NCBI GenBank assembly: GCA_946565805.1
Contig: CAMNWO010000015.1
Location: forward strand, 1 to 57,795
Reading direction: 5' to 3'
Source of the DNA: an uncultured Clostridium sp.
GTDB lineage: Bacteria; Bacillota; Clostridia; TANB77; CAG-508
DNA: 57,795 nucleotides
This document shows, in pieces, positions 24,743 to 33,624 of this stretch. Under the pieces are notes generated by a model, which saw only the letters and a program-made list of their open reading frames with translations, did not search any database and was not told the DNA's origin. Position 1 is the first letter of the stretch, and the number at the start of each line of letters is the position of its first letter. Position numbers and translations under genes: made by a program.

Positions 24743-25354
24743 TTACTCTCCTAATTCTTGTATCTTTGTATAGATTTCATCCCAGTTTTTACATCTATAA
24801 ATATTTTCATTTTCAACTCCTTGATTATATCCCCAATCATAACATATCATCTTCGTTATTTGAGATAGTTGTTTTAAGTTTTGTGGAGAATCTTCTATCA
24901 TGATGTCAATCTTTTTTTCTTTAATATGAGTTGATTTGTCTTCTTCAGAAAATATAATTTCGTCATAGATAATGTCATTCTTTTTCAGCCACTCTTTTAC
25001 TGTTTTTCTCATTTTTTCTTTTATCTCGCTACCTTCTCCAAATTCTTTTTCTGTTTTAGGACCAGCTAACCATCTAGCTGTTATAATGTATAATTGGTGT
25101 CCTTCTTCTTTTAATTTTTTGATATTTTTAGCTACTCCAGGAAGTGGTGGATTTTCTTCGGCATATTGAAATATGTGTTTAAACCAAAAGTCTAAATCAG
25201 TTTCTCTATCCCAATCAAATACATCATTAGAATAATAAGCATCTGGATTTATTAATTTTCCTTTTTGATGTTCTTTGCAATATTTTAGTCCCTCTTCAAT
25301 GGTAAATTTTCTAATATCTGTTAATACTCCATCTATATCAATTCCTATGTTCAT
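24743..25354 (-). CDS. HAD-family 5'-nucleotidase-like protein
   Basis: A 203-residue HAD phosphatase. Motif I is IGIDIDGVLTDI (nucleophile and acid Asp), motif II is LYIITARWLAG, and motif IV is KKIDIMIEDSPQNLKQ. The overall pattern matches the 5'(3')-deoxyribonucleotidase-like (NT5C/YqfW) group that dephosphorylates nucleotides. The insertion with YSNDVFDWDRETDLDFWFKH corresponds to the cap. Start follows AAAAGGAG. Probably the first gene of a unit with the HD protein and VUT transporter. Confidence 0.85.
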   Translation of the reverse strand: MNIGIDIDGVLTDIRKFTIEEGLKYCKEHQKGKLINPDAYYSNDVFDWDRETDLDFWFKHIFQYAEENPPLPGVAKNIKKLKEEGHQLYIITARWLAGPKTEKEFGEGSEIKEKMRKTVKEWLKKNDIIYDEIIFSEEDKSTHIKEKKIDIMIEDSPQNLKQLSQITKMICYDWGYNQGVENENIYRCKNWDEIYTKIQELGE

Positions 25355-25443
25355 TTATTATCTTCTCCTTTTAAAAATTTTTTTCTATATTTTATCATAT
25401 TTTATACAAAAAACAAATAACTTTCATTCTTTTATCCAAAAAA

Positions 25444-25473
25444 GAGATTAGAAATAATTCTAATCTCGATTTG
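25444..25473 (-). terminator. Rho-independent terminator
   Basis: Perfect 10-bp stem GAGATTAGAA (25444-25453) / TTCTAATCTC (25458-25467) with a 4-nt loop. On the minus strand it is followed by TTTTTT. It ends the unit containing the 103- and 822-residue proteins. Confidence 0.9.
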
Positions 25474-25477
25474 GCAA

Positions 25478-25789
25478 TTATGATAAGCTAGCTTTTACAG
25501 ATAAAATTCTACTCTTATAGTTTTTAATTGCTTCTTTGGCCTTTTCTATTTGGCTTTCATATAACTCACTTAAAGCTTGAAAGTCTTCTTCTGATAAATC
25601 TTCTTCCTCAATTACTCCTGCTTTAAAATCCCTTTGTAACTCTAAAATTCTTTTCTCTGTTTCGCTTACTATGGCTACTTTCTCTTTAAAGTTAGCATTT
25701 TTTTGTACTTCTTCTTTGGGAGCTTCTAAGTATTGCTGACTTTTTATTCCAAATATATTTTTAAAAAACTCTTTTATTTTCTCTAGCAT
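25478..25789 (-). CDS. small coiled-coil protein, unrecognised
   Basis: A 103-residue, mostly helical protein without a recognised domain. An amphipathic N-terminus (LEKIKEFFKNIFGIKSQQYL) could touch a membrane or partner; the rest is charged with heptad-like spacing (VSETEKRILELQRDFKAG and EEDFQALSELYESQIEKAKE). The ATG at 25789 follows AGGAGGAGAAA, so a longer reading is rejected. It starts 10 bp downstream of the stop of the large 822-residue gene and probably works with it. Confidence 0.72.
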   Translation of the reverse strand: MLEKIKEFFKNIFGIKSQQYLEAPKEEVQKNANFKEKVAIVSETEKRILELQRDFKAGVIEEEDLSEEDFQALSELYESQIEKAKEAIKNYKSRILSVKASLS

Positions 25790-25799
25790 TTTTCTCCTC

Positions 25800-28268
25800 C
25801 TACAATTCTTGTCCATTTCTGTCTACCACTTGTTCTTCATATTGCTGACATAATTGTTTTGCTTGTTCTTCTTTTTCTTGCAACCCAGTTAATTCCTCGT
25901 CTAATTCTCCTAAACTTCTTTTTCCCATTGCAATTAATCTTTCTCTATATGCTTTTCTCTTAGCTTCTCTTGTTTCTCTTTTCTTTTGTCCTAGACTTTT
26001 CTTTTTGGCTGGACTATTAGCAATCATTTTTTCTCTTGCTTCTCTTTCTTTTTTGTGTCTTTCTTCTTTTTGTGTCTGTAGTTCTTCTACTTCTAGTTGT
26101 GTAAATCTATATTTATTAGGTTGTTTGTTTCTATCAAAAGATGCTCCTCCTGTAACTGCCTTTTCTCCTCCAACAGTTGCTAATTCTTCATTAATAAAAT
26201 CTACCATTTTCTTGTCTCTATTTTTTACAGCTTGTGCAAATTTCTTCCCATCTTCATGATATAAATATTTGTATGCTTCCCATATTTGTGAACCTCTTAT
26301 GTTCATATCATCTAATCCAAGTAAAAGCATAAATCCAGCTTCATCTGATTTCATAAGGTCTGTAATTCCTACCATTGCTCCTGGTAATCCTTCAGAAATT
26401 TTGTAGATTACCTCAAAAGTCGTATCTTCTAGTTCTATTTTAGGTCTAGCTGTTGGATCATCTGGTAATACATCTCTATAAAAAGAACCAAATGTGTCTC
26501 CTCTAAACGAAATTCTATCTTCTTCTCTTTGTCGTCTATTTTCAACAATTTCTATGTTTGGTATTTCTATTTCAAAATGATTCTCTTTCGCATATTGTTC
26601 TAATTGTTCTCTTTGTCTTTTTTCATCAAAACAAAAACTTTTAGTTGCTATTTTTTCATCTAGCACTTCTATTTTTTCTAAAATAGCTTCTGGTGTTGCA
26701 TAGATGCACTGACCGCTACCACCTACTATATCTCCTACATATATAAATTCATCTTGTAAATATAGTCGATCGCTTATATAGTTTTCTCCCATGTCTTGCA
26801 ACTCTTGTTCTATTAAATCATTTACTCCCATTACTTGTCTTTCTAAAACCATTTCTGGATATTTTTCTTCTACTTTCTTGAGAATTCTTGCTTTCATTTC
26901 TTCTTGATTTTCATATGTTTCACCATATTTGTTTAATAAAGCTTCTGCTATCATTTCTGTTTTTTTGTGATCAACTTCAACTTCTGGAACCGAAATGTCA
27001 ATTCCTTCTATTTCATTTTCCGTAATATATCTTCTTAATGCTTCTTTTTCTTTATTCGCTTTTTCAATATCATGAGCTCCTTTTGAAAAAGCATCAAGAT
27101 AAGACAATTGCTTTATTTTTCCCATAACGATTCTATATTCATCTTTCACATATTGTGGTGTACCATAAGCAATGTCCGGCGAAAAATCATCATTTCTTAT
27201 AATATTATCTTCGTTTATTTGTAGATTTAAGCCTGATGCATAACCATTTTCTAAGATTTCTTCTACACTATCTAACTTACTAAAGTTGAAATAACTTAAA
27301 TTCATTATTTTTGCGTATTCTTTTTGTATTTCTGCTACAAATTTTTCTGTCATATCTTCTGTGATTTTTCCTTTTTCTTGCAATACTCGATTGATGTAAC
27401 TTGCTATTCCTTGTACTTTATTCATATCGATTGGTAATTCTTCTAGAACTTCTTTATCTTGTATTTCTATTCCATTTTTCTCTGCATAAGTAACATAAGC
27501 ATTTTTTAATTCTCTACATTCATTACTAAATATTCTTTCTTTCATCGTTTTCTCTTGAAAGAAAGTTTTACTATATAAATCATAAATTCTTTGATTAATT
27601 GCTTCTGGTGAAGCATAAAATACATTAGTTTCTCCAAAATGCTCTTCCTCTGCTACTAATCCATTTTGTATTGTAAGTTGATGACCAAAACAACTAAATT
27701 TTTCTGGATCTATGTTATATTTTATAGCAATTTCAACTAACTCTCCATTTTTTTTGTGTAGTATTCCATCTTCATCTGCCACTTCTGTTATATGAGAAAG
27801 AAAATCATTGTAACCAGTATCTAACAAATCTGCATAATGTTCTGTAAAGTACTGTCTTAATTCTTCTTCAAATCCTGTTGTATCAATTTCTTCTAATGTT
27901 TCATCTCCGCTTAATGTTATTCCACTTAACACTCCTGGTACATTTATTCCTTCAGAAGGCATTTTTGCTCTTTTAGAAAAAATTTCTACTAAAGTATCTA
28001 CAACCTTTGTATCAACTCCAGCTGGCTCATTTTTCTCTTTTATTCCTAAAATTTCTTTGTCTTCTTCTGCTATTTCTGTCAAATTTCTTGTCTTTATTAA
28101 AATTGCTTCTGTATTTTTCGTATTTTCAATTAAGTCATTTAATTTTTCTTGTTTTTCTGCTTCTGGCAACTCTGACTTTTGAATTTCACCATATTTTATA
28201 GTAAAATCTCTGTAAAGCTGTTGTATTACCTCTTTTACTTTTTTCTTTTCTTTATCATATCCAAACAT
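25800..28268 (-). CDS. large unrecognised cytoplasmic protein (822 aa)
   Basis: An 822-residue soluble, acidic, helix-rich protein I do not recognise. There is no signal peptide or membrane segment. A sequence pattern recurs: FYASPEAINQRIYDLYSKTF (about 240) and CIYATPEAILEKIEVLDEKI (about 540), each followed by a charged helix, which suggests an internal duplication. The C-terminal 100 residues are basic coiled coil (EEERHKKEREAREKM type, then KKKSLGQKKRETREAKRKAY). The ATG at 28268 follows AGGAGG at 7 nt. It is followed by a small coiled-coil gene. A scaffold or lineage-specific role is possible but unproven. Confidence 0.7.
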   Translation of the reverse strand: MFGYDKEKKKVKEVIQQLYRDFTIKYGEIQKSELPEAEKQEKLNDLIENTKNTEAILIKTRNLTEIAEEDKEILGIKEKNEPAGVDTKVVDTLVEIFSKRAKMPSEGINVPGVLSGITLSGDETLEEIDTTGFEEELRQYFTEHYADLLDTGYNDFLSHITEVADEDGILHKKNGELVEIAIKYNIDPEKFSCFGHQLTIQNGLVAEEEHFGETNVFYASPEAINQRIYDLYSKTFFQEKTMKERIFSNECRELKNAYVTYAEKNGIEIQDKEVLEELPIDMNKVQGIASYINRVLQEKGKITEDMTEKFVAEIQKEYAKIMNLSYFNFSKLDSVEEILENGYASGLNLQINEDNIIRNDDFSPDIAYGTPQYVKDEYRIVMGKIKQLSYLDAFSKGAHDIEKANKEKEALRRYITENEIEGIDISVPEVEVDHKKTEMIAEALLNKYGETYENQEEMKARILKKVEEKYPEMVLERQVMGVNDLIEQELQDMGENYISDRLYLQDEFIYVGDIVGGSGQCIYATPEAILEKIEVLDEKIATKSFCFDEKRQREQLEQYAKENHFEIEIPNIEIVENRRQREEDRISFRGDTFGSFYRDVLPDDPTARPKIELEDTTFEVIYKISEGLPGAMVGITDLMKSDEAGFMLLLGLDDMNIRGSQIWEAYKYLYHEDGKKFAQAVKNRDKKMVDFINEELATVGGEKAVTGGASFDRNKQPNKYRFTQLEVEELQTQKEERHKKEREAREKMIANSPAKKKSLGQKKRETREAKRKAYRERLIAMGKRSLGELDEELTGLQEKEEQAKQLCQQYEEQVVDRNGQEL

Positions 28269-28381
28269 GACACAACCTCCTATTTGATTTATGTAACTTA
28301 TATCACAGCACTTTGCTTTTTTCAATCATTGTTACAAAAAAACAGGTTTTGTCACAAAAAAATAATATTTTTGTAATATTT

Positions 28382-30283
28382 TTACATTTTTTCTTCATTT
28401 AATGCTTCCCATTCCAGCATTTTTATTTCTATTTCTTCTTCTATTTTCTTTATCTCATCTTGCAATTCTTTTAATTTTATATAATCAGTTGCTAATTCTT
28501 CCTTTTGCATTTCTATTTTTATTTCTTCTATTTGTTCTTCTTTTTGTTCAATTTCCGCTTCTATCTTTTTAATTTTATTCTGTCTTCTGGCAATTTCTTT
28601 GTTCTTCCAATACTGATTATTCGTATTTTTCTTTTTATTTGGTGTTGTATTTTCTTCTACAACTGTTGCTTGTTCTTTGCTTTCTTTGTATCGCATATAC
28701 TCCTCATAATTACCATTAAAATAAACAACTCCTTCTGGCTCAAAAGCAAGAATTGAGTCAGCTACTTTATTGACAAAATATCTATCATGAGAAACAAAGA
28801 TTAAACTTCCTTTATATCCTTGTAATATATTTTCTAAACTTTCTTTTCCTACAATATCCATGTGATTTGTTGGTTCGTCTAATAACAGTAAATTTGCTTC
28901 CTTTTTGAAAATCTTGCATAATTGCAAGCGTACTTTTTCTCCTCCTGATAGAACTTTAATTTCTTTAAAAACCTCTTCTCCTGAGAATAAAAAAGCTCCT
29001 AAGGCTTGTCTTACTTTTGTGGTAGTTAAACTTGGGAATTCTTTACTAAAATCATCAAAAATCGTACTATTCTTATCTAGTGAATCCATCTGTTGGTCGA
29101 AGTATTCTTTTTTTACATGATAACCATATTCATATTCACCATTCAATGCTGGAATATTTCCCATCAAAGTTTTTAACAAAGTGGATTTTCCCTTTCCATT
29201 TTCTCCTATAATAGCAAGTTTTTGTCCCTTATATAATTCGAACGATACTTCTGCTAGTGGCTTATCATATCCAATTTGTAAATTCTTTGCTGATACTACT
29301 AATTTTCCACTTTCAACTGGTAGATTGAAATTGGCATGAAAGGTTCTTAAGTCATATTGATTGGGTTCTTCTATGATGCTCATTTGTTCAATCTTTTTTA
29401 ATTTTGAAAGTGCCATTTTGGCTTTAGATGGTTTATAACGAAATCTGTCTGCAATCGCTTGCAATCTTTTTATTTCTTTTTGTTGGTACTCATAGTCTTT
29501 TAATTGTTTTTCGTAATTGATTCTTTTTTGCTTTTCAAAAAAGGTGTAGTTTCCCGTATATTCTGTAATAGAGGCATATTCTATTTCGTATACTTTATTC
29601 ACAATTTTGTCTAAAAACATTCTATCATGTGAAACAATCACAACTGCTTTGGGATAACTTTTTAAATAGTTTTCTAACCATTCGATTGTTGTTATATCTA
29701 AATGGTTGGTTGGCTCATCTAATAATAAAATATCTGGCTTACTTAATAGTAATTTTAAGAAAGCTATTTTTGTTTTTTGCCCTCCTGAAAATTCATTTAT
29801 TTTTTTGTTTTTATCTTCTTGCGTAAATCCAAATTTTCGTATGGCTGTTTCATATTCTTTTTTGTAAAGATAGCCACCTTGCTGTTCATATCTATCTAAA
29901 TTTTCAGTATATTCTTTTATTAATTTATCATCTGGGTTTGTTTGGAGTTGTTCTTGCATCTGACTAATTTTCTTTTCTAATGTGATAATTTTTTCATAAG
30001 ATTTTAAAATTTCTTGTAAAAAGGTATTGTCAGAATTTTCGAATTCAATTTGCTTTAAGTGACCTATTACTGGTGTTCCTTGTTTATAGATTCCAAATTT
30101 CGTTTCTCCAATTCCTTCTTCTATCATTTCATTGTCTAAAATGGCTTTTAGTAATGTGGTTTTTCCGCTTCCATTCTTTCCAACAATCGCTATTTTGTCT
30201 TTTTCTTTTATTTCAAAATTAATTTCTTCTAATATGGTTTCGGCTCCATAGGATATGGCTCCGTTTATGATTTTATAGTTCAT
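28382..30283 (-). CDS. ABC-F family ATPase, YdiF/Uup-like
   Basis: A 633-residue ABC-F protein with two ATPase domains: Walker A GKNGSGKTT (about 37) and GENGKGKST (about 347), signatures FSGGQKTKIAFL and LSGGEKVRLQLCK, and LLLDEPTNHLDI/LLLDEPTNHMDI. A C-terminal charged coiled coil (last 80 residues) is characteristic of YdiF/Uup-type housekeeping members that act on the ribosome. I take the second ATG (30283) because AAAGGA lies 9 nt before it and none at usable distance precedes the first. It is monocistronic as far as visible. Confidence 0.9.
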   Translation of the reverse strand: MNYKIINGAISYGAETILEEINFEIKEKDKIAIVGKNGSGKTTLLKAILDNEMIEEGIGETKFGIYKQGTPVIGHLKQIEFENSDNTFLQEILKSYEKIITLEKKISQMQEQLQTNPDDKLIKEYTENLDRYEQQGGYLYKKEYETAIRKFGFTQEDKNKKINEFSGGQKTKIAFLKLLLSKPDILLLDEPTNHLDITTIEWLENYLKSYPKAVVIVSHDRMFLDKIVNKVYEIEYASITEYTGNYTFFEKQKRINYEKQLKDYEYQQKEIKRLQAIADRFRYKPSKAKMALSKLKKIEQMSIIEEPNQYDLRTFHANFNLPVESGKLVVSAKNLQIGYDKPLAEVSFELYKGQKLAIIGENGKGKSTLLKTLMGNIPALNGEYEYGYHVKKEYFDQQMDSLDKNSTIFDDFSKEFPSLTTTKVRQALGAFLFSGEEVFKEIKVLSGGEKVRLQLCKIFKKEANLLLLDEPTNHMDIVGKESLENILQGYKGSLIFVSHDRYFVNKVADSILAFEPEGVVYFNGNYEEYMRYKESKEQATVVEENTTPNKKKNTNNQYWKNKEIARRQNKIKKIEAEIEQKEEQIEEIKIEMQKEELATDYIKLKELQDEIKKIEEEIEIKMLEWEALNEEKM

Positions 30284-30371
30284 TTTTTTCATTCCTTTTT
30301 GTGTTTCATAATAATTGTATCATATCATATAATTCGTTCTTTTTCAATATTGGTAAATTTTTATTTATATA

Positions 30372-30400
30372 TTGATTTGTTATAAGTTTTATGATATACT
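30372..30400 (+). promoter_or_regulatory. toxin mRNA promoter
   Basis: TTGATT (30372-30377), 17-bp spacer, TATACT (30395-30400). It would give a leader of about 95 nt before the toxin ATG, which contains the GGAGGTGGG ribosome binding site and upstream complementary stretches that could sequester it. Confidence 0.75.
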
Positions 30401-30502
30401 ACCTTTATCGTTGGGACTTCCCCACCATGACTACTTTGGATTGTATCTATTAGCAGTATAGACTTATACTGTTAAATATGCAATTCATAGGAGGTGGGAG
30501 TT

Positions 30503-30595
30503 ATGGACATGTACATAGGTATTGGGTTTATCATTCTTTGTCTTGCAATTTTAGTGTTCGTTTGTCGGATTCGTTCGGCTATACGATTAAAATGA
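30503..30595 (+). CDS. small hydrophobic toxin-like peptide (type I TA)
   Basis: A 30-residue peptide, MDMYIGIGFIILCLAILVFV, then CRIRSAIRLK: one membrane helix followed by a basic tail, the layout of type I toxins such as Fst, Ldr and TxpA. It is too short for automatic ORF calling. AGGAGGTGGGAG precedes the ATG. It has its own promoter and terminator, and a perfect consensus promoter on the opposite strand drives an RNA antisense to its 3' region. Together these make a type I toxin-antitoxin module. It contains one CGG codon, suggesting foreign origin. Toxicity is inferred from architecture. Confidence 0.75.
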   Translation: MDMYIGIGFIILCLAILVFVCRIRSAIRLK

Positions 30596-30597
30596 CA

Positions 30598-30680
30598 AAA
30601 AAAGAGCTTGATGTAGCCCCTATCAAAAGCACATCAAGTCCCCACGAAATGGATTAGGCTTTGCCTAGTCCGTTTTTTAT
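30598..30680 (-). ncRNA. antisense antitoxin RNA (predicted)
   Basis: Predicted RNA of about 83 nt starting near 30680 from the minus-strand promoter TTGACA-N17-TATAAT and ending at a terminator: stem of CTTGATGT (30607-30614) with ACATCAAG (30631-30638), then a U-run (A-run 30597-30604 on plus). It is fully complementary to the 3' part of the toxin mRNA, including that mRNA's own terminator stem. This convergent overlap is the Fst/RNAII-like arrangement. Confidence 0.7.
30651..30678 (+). terminator. toxin mRNA terminator
   Basis: Stem GGATTAGGC (30651-30659) with GCCTAGTCC (30663-30671), one G-U pair, loop of 3, followed by GTTTTTT. Confidence 0.85.
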
Positions 30681-30686
30681 ATTTAT

Positions 30687-30715
30687 ATTATAGTATATTC
30701 TATTCTAATTGTCAA
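30687..30715 (-). promoter_or_regulatory. antitoxin RNA promoter
   Basis: Perfect consensus on the minus strand: TTGACA (30710-30715), 17-bp spacer, TATAAT (30687-30692). No open reading frame follows on the minus strand for 80 nt, only the antisense RNA and its terminator. It is stronger by sequence than the toxin promoter, as expected for an antitoxin in excess. Confidence 0.85.
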
Positions 30716-30774
30716 TACTACTTATTCGTAAAAATATGAAAGAGGAGATTTAAGGAACATACCCTAATCTCCAT

Positions 30775-31656
30775 TTATATTTCGATTAATTCGTATTCTT
30801 TGCTTCCAACACCTATTTCTTCTGCTACATCAATGGTATGAGTTCCGTGTCTTGAGTTAACTCTTTCTAGAAAATGTTCTTTTCCTTTATCTTCTGCATT
30901 TTTTACTAAGTCAATACAAGCTTGATCAATGGCTACTGGGTCAAGTGACGCTAAAATCCCAATGTCCTTCATACATGGGTCTTCTGCTACTGCACAGCAA
31001 TCGCAATCTACTGACATGTTGCACATAATATTGATAAATGCCATGTTTCCTTTGAAGTATTCTACTACCGATTTTGCTGCATCCGCCATAGATTCTAGAA
31101 ATTTATCTTGTTCTGGTAAGTTATCCCATAATTTAGTCTGGTCTTTTTCTTTTCCAGCTGAATGGATCCATGCCTTTCCTGCTGATGAGCTACATCCAAT
31201 TGATAATTGTTTGATGGCTCCTCCATATCCTCCCATAGGATGTCCTTTAAAGTGTGATATCACTAACATAGAATCATAGTTCGTCATGTTTTTTCCAACA
31301 TAATTTTGTGCAATTACTTTTCCATTTTCTATTTTAAGTTCTAAGTCTTCTCCTTCTGCATCCATAATATCTACATCAAAGTATTTACTCCACCCATGAC
31401 TTTCTATTAATTTTTTGTGTTTTTCTGTACTATTTCTTTGTCCTTCATATGCTGTATTACATTCTACTATGGTTCCTTTTACTTTTTCAACGATTGGTTT
31501 CATAAATTCTGGTTTAAGATAGTTTTGGTTTCCTTGCTCTCCTGAATGTACTTTGACTGCTACTTTTCCTGGTAATTCTTTTTTTAATGTCTCATATAGC
31601 TTTACTACATTTTCTGGTGTTATCTCTCTTGTAAAGTATACTTTTGCTTTTTCCAT
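30775..31656 (-). CDS. DUF362 domain protein
   Basis: A 293-residue DUF362 protein. Typical pieces are KVAVKVHSGEQGN near the start, ISHFKGHPMGGYGGAIKQLS in the middle, and a cysteine cluster MSVDCDCCAVAEDPC (about 215-229) followed by SLDPVAIDQACIDLV. Members are thought to be iron-sulfur-linked, but the function is not settled. Here the cysteines replace the separate ferredoxin domain seen in other members. Start ATG 31656 follows AAAGGATGGG. Apparently a single-gene unit. Confidence 0.88.
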   Translation of the reverse strand: MEKAKVYFTREITPENVVKLYETLKKELPGKVAVKVHSGEQGNQNYLKPEFMKPIVEKVKGTIVECNTAYEGQRNSTEKHKKLIESHGWSKYFDVDIMDAEGEDLELKIENGKVIAQNYVGKNMTNYDSMLVISHFKGHPMGGYGGAIKQLSIGCSSSAGKAWIHSAGKEKDQTKLWDNLPEQDKFLESMADAAKSVVEYFKGNMAFINIMCNMSVDCDCCAVAEDPCMKDIGILASLDPVAIDQACIDLVKNAEDKGKEHFLERVNSRHGTHTIDVAEEIGVGSKEYELIEI

Positions 31657-31729
31657 AAAAATCCCATCCTTTCTTATGTGTTTATCATATCATAAAAATG
31701 GTGGGGGTTCAATTGTAAATAATAAATTA

Positions 31730-31752
31730 GGTAGAGAATTTAATCTCTACCT
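31730..31752 (-). terminator. terminator of the 203-residue membrane protein gene
   Basis: Stem GGTAGAGA (31730-31737) / TCTCTACC (31744-31751) with a 6-nt loop; on the minus strand it is followed by TAATTTATT, a weak U-tract. Confidence 0.65.
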
Positions 31753-31773
31753 ACGTAACAAAGAATAACTATT

Positions 31774-32385
31774 CTATTTTTGGCATATATGTTCTTTTAT
31801 ATTTTCTAATGCATCAGATGTTACATCAGAAATGATAATACACTCTCCTTCCATTATATCAATTATCGGATGAACTATAATCGCACCTAGAATAATTAAT
31901 AGTTTAATCCCTAGGTTTATAGGAAGAAGAAAATCCATCCAAACAAACACAGCAAACATTATGGTATTAAAGATTAGTGGCTGCCACCATCTAACATATT
32001 CTGCCCGTAAAACTATATTATTTCCTGTGCAATCAGGTGCAAACAGAAATGCAGTTATTACGATTAGTGCCGTAATAAAAGCCCATTTAAAATCTGTACA
32101 AACTGCAACTATTGCTAATATAGCATGAATTCCCAAATAAGAATATGAAAAGATTACACTGTTATCTTCACCTAAATCAAAGAATCCATAGATGCACACT
32201 GTCGCATAATGTATTACCGCAAGGACTGTAAATACTACTGCTATTTCTGGCTTTTTCCACCAAACCAGCATTAGATTCATTACTAATGCTAAAAAGTAAT
32301 ACCATTGCTCATTTCCCTCTCCTGTAAAACCGCACTCTTCTCCTACTATACACTGATAGATGCATAGAAAAATTTTTTTCTTCAT
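31774..32385 (-). CDS. uncharacterised six-helix membrane protein
   Basis: A 203-residue membrane protein with about six hydrophobic segments and no recognised family. Notable are an N-terminal cysteine-containing stretch (CIYQCIVGEECGFTGEGNEQ), a cluster of aromatic residues (YVRWWQPLIFN) and a soluble C-terminus. Start follows AAGGAGGAGACA. It is divergent from the DUF4097 gene across a 366-bp promoter region. It uses CGG (Arg) in TTA-CGG-GCA and appears less A+T biased than the flanks, so I group it with the foreign-looking island 31774-34260. Confidence 0.72.
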   Translation of the reverse strand: MKKKIFLCIYQCIVGEECGFTGEGNEQWYYFLALVMNLMLVWWKKPEIAVVFTVLAVIHYATVCIYGFFDLGEDNSVIFSYSYLGIHAILAIVAVCTDFKWAFITALIVITAFLFAPDCTGNNIVLRAEYVRWWQPLIFNTIMFAVFVWMDFLLPINLGIKLLIILGAIIVHPIIDIMEGECIIISDVTSDALENIKEHICQK

Positions 32386-32619
32386 ATTGTCTCCTCCTTA
32401 TTGCTTATGTGGAATTTGTTATTACAGTTTCTATTCAGTTATCTTTGCCTTCCCTCCTTAAAATAATAATTTTACATTAGTTGCCTTTATTATAAACCTG
32501 CAAATGAAAAACAGGTGGTTCTAATTAAGTCTAGCATATACTAGAATGGTATTATTTTAACATAAAATATTGTTATTTTCAAGCATATTAACTTAGTTCA
32601 ATGTACATCAAAAACAAAT

Positions 32620-32648
32620 TTGCGAATTATGTAAAATTATGATATAAT
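32620..32648 (+). promoter_or_regulatory. promoter of the DUF4097 gene
   Basis: TTGCGA (32620-32625), 17-bp spacer, TATAAT (32643-32648). The leader holds two small hairpins (for example AGTAATA-N-TATTACT near 32693-32710). The remaining 32386-32619 is A+T-rich divergent intergenic sequence without a gene. Confidence 0.72.
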
Positions 32649-32751
32649 AAAAGCGGTATAGGTATTTGCCTAGTATTAAAAATTCCTATATCAGTAATAA
32701 CTATTACTGTAGCTTTATCAAAAAAATCAAACAACAGTTAGGAGGAAAATC

Positions 32752-33459
32752 ATGATTAATATCAACAACAGAATTATTTCAATGAACAATGTAACAATTA
32801 TCGGTGGACAGCATTCAAGCCGATATGGAACTGATAAGATGAAGAGTTTTGATGAACGGAAATTTGAAGATAGTAGCAAAGTTGATGAGATCGTAATCGA
32901 TTCACTTGTGTTTGACATCAACATTATGCCTTCTAGTTCTTCCAAAATTGAAGCACACATGTATGGACAATCAGACATTGATGGAGATATCAATTTTGAT
33001 GTCCATACTGTAAATCGTGAACTTATAATTACAGCAAACTGCACAGGTAGTTGTTTTAATGGTAACTTAACACTTGATATTTTAGTACCATCTAAAACAT
33101 TTCGGGCAATTACTGCAAAAGCGTCGGCAGCAGATATTACTTTAGATAAAGGGGTTTCAGCCGACTATCTTAGAGTAGAAACTGCAGCTGGTGATTTGGA
33201 AAGTAATGCAAATTTCACTAAAGCTTCTATTTCATCCAAAAGTGGTGATGTCGAACTTTATATTAATGCCAAAAAAGATATTTCAGTAGAAATTTCTACC
33301 CTGAGTGGAGATGTGTCAGCAGAATTTGATAATATTAGCCATATCGACCTTTCTAGCATTTCTATGAATGGCAGTGTTAAAAATTGTCATAAAGGTAAAA
33401 TTGGCTATCAGGCGAATGTCAAAATTTCTACTATGTGCGGAGATATAAAGATTCAGTAA
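32752..33459 (+). CDS. DUF4097-family beta-repeat protein
   Basis: A 235-residue protein with the DUF4097/adhesin-like parallel beta pattern: repeats such as ITAKASAADITLDKGVSADY, LRVETAAGDLES and ASISSKSGDVELYINAKKDI, then VEISTLSGDVSAEF. Family members are often in operons with membrane proteins and stress regulators; their function is unknown. No signal peptide is visible, unlike many members. AGGAGGAAAATC precedes the ATG. CGG is used twice as Arg (GAA-CGG-AAA, TTT-CGG-GCA). Base composition is less A+T-rich than its neighbours. Confidence 0.85.
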   Translation: MININNRIISMNNVTIIGGQHSSRYGTDKMKSFDERKFEDSSKVDEIVIDSLVFDINIMPSSSSKIEAHMYGQSDIDGDINFDVHTVNRELIITANCTGSCFNGNLTLDILVPSKTFRAITAKASAADITLDKGVSADYLRVETAAGDLESNANFTKASISSKSGDVELYINAKKDISVEISTLSGDVSAEFDNISHIDLSSISMNGSVKNCHKGKIGYQANVKISTMCGDIKIQ

Positions 33460-33485
33460 TTTTGATATTAAAATGAAATGATTTT

Positions 33486-33525
33486 ACAATCTGTGTTATT
33501 TTTACAATAGCACAGATTGTTTTTT
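33486..33525 (+). terminator. terminator after the DUF4097 gene
   Basis: Perfect 10-bp stem ACAATCTGTG (33486-33495) / CACAGATTGT (33511-33520) with a U-run GTTTTTT. Confidence 0.92.
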
Positions 33526-33552
33526 GCATTTTTATGTAAAATATGTTATAAT
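33524..33552 (+). promoter_or_regulatory. promoter of the 211-residue membrane protein gene
   Basis: TTGCAT (33524-33529), 17-bp spacer, TATAAT (33547-33552), directly after the upstream terminator. Spacing and -10 match the DUF4097 promoter, suggesting they arrived together. Confidence 0.75.
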
Positions 33553-33624
33553 AATTTCTAGATACCATTCAATTTCAGTATGTTATTATATACTGATGCA
33601 CAAAAAAGAAAAGGAGATCTGGAT

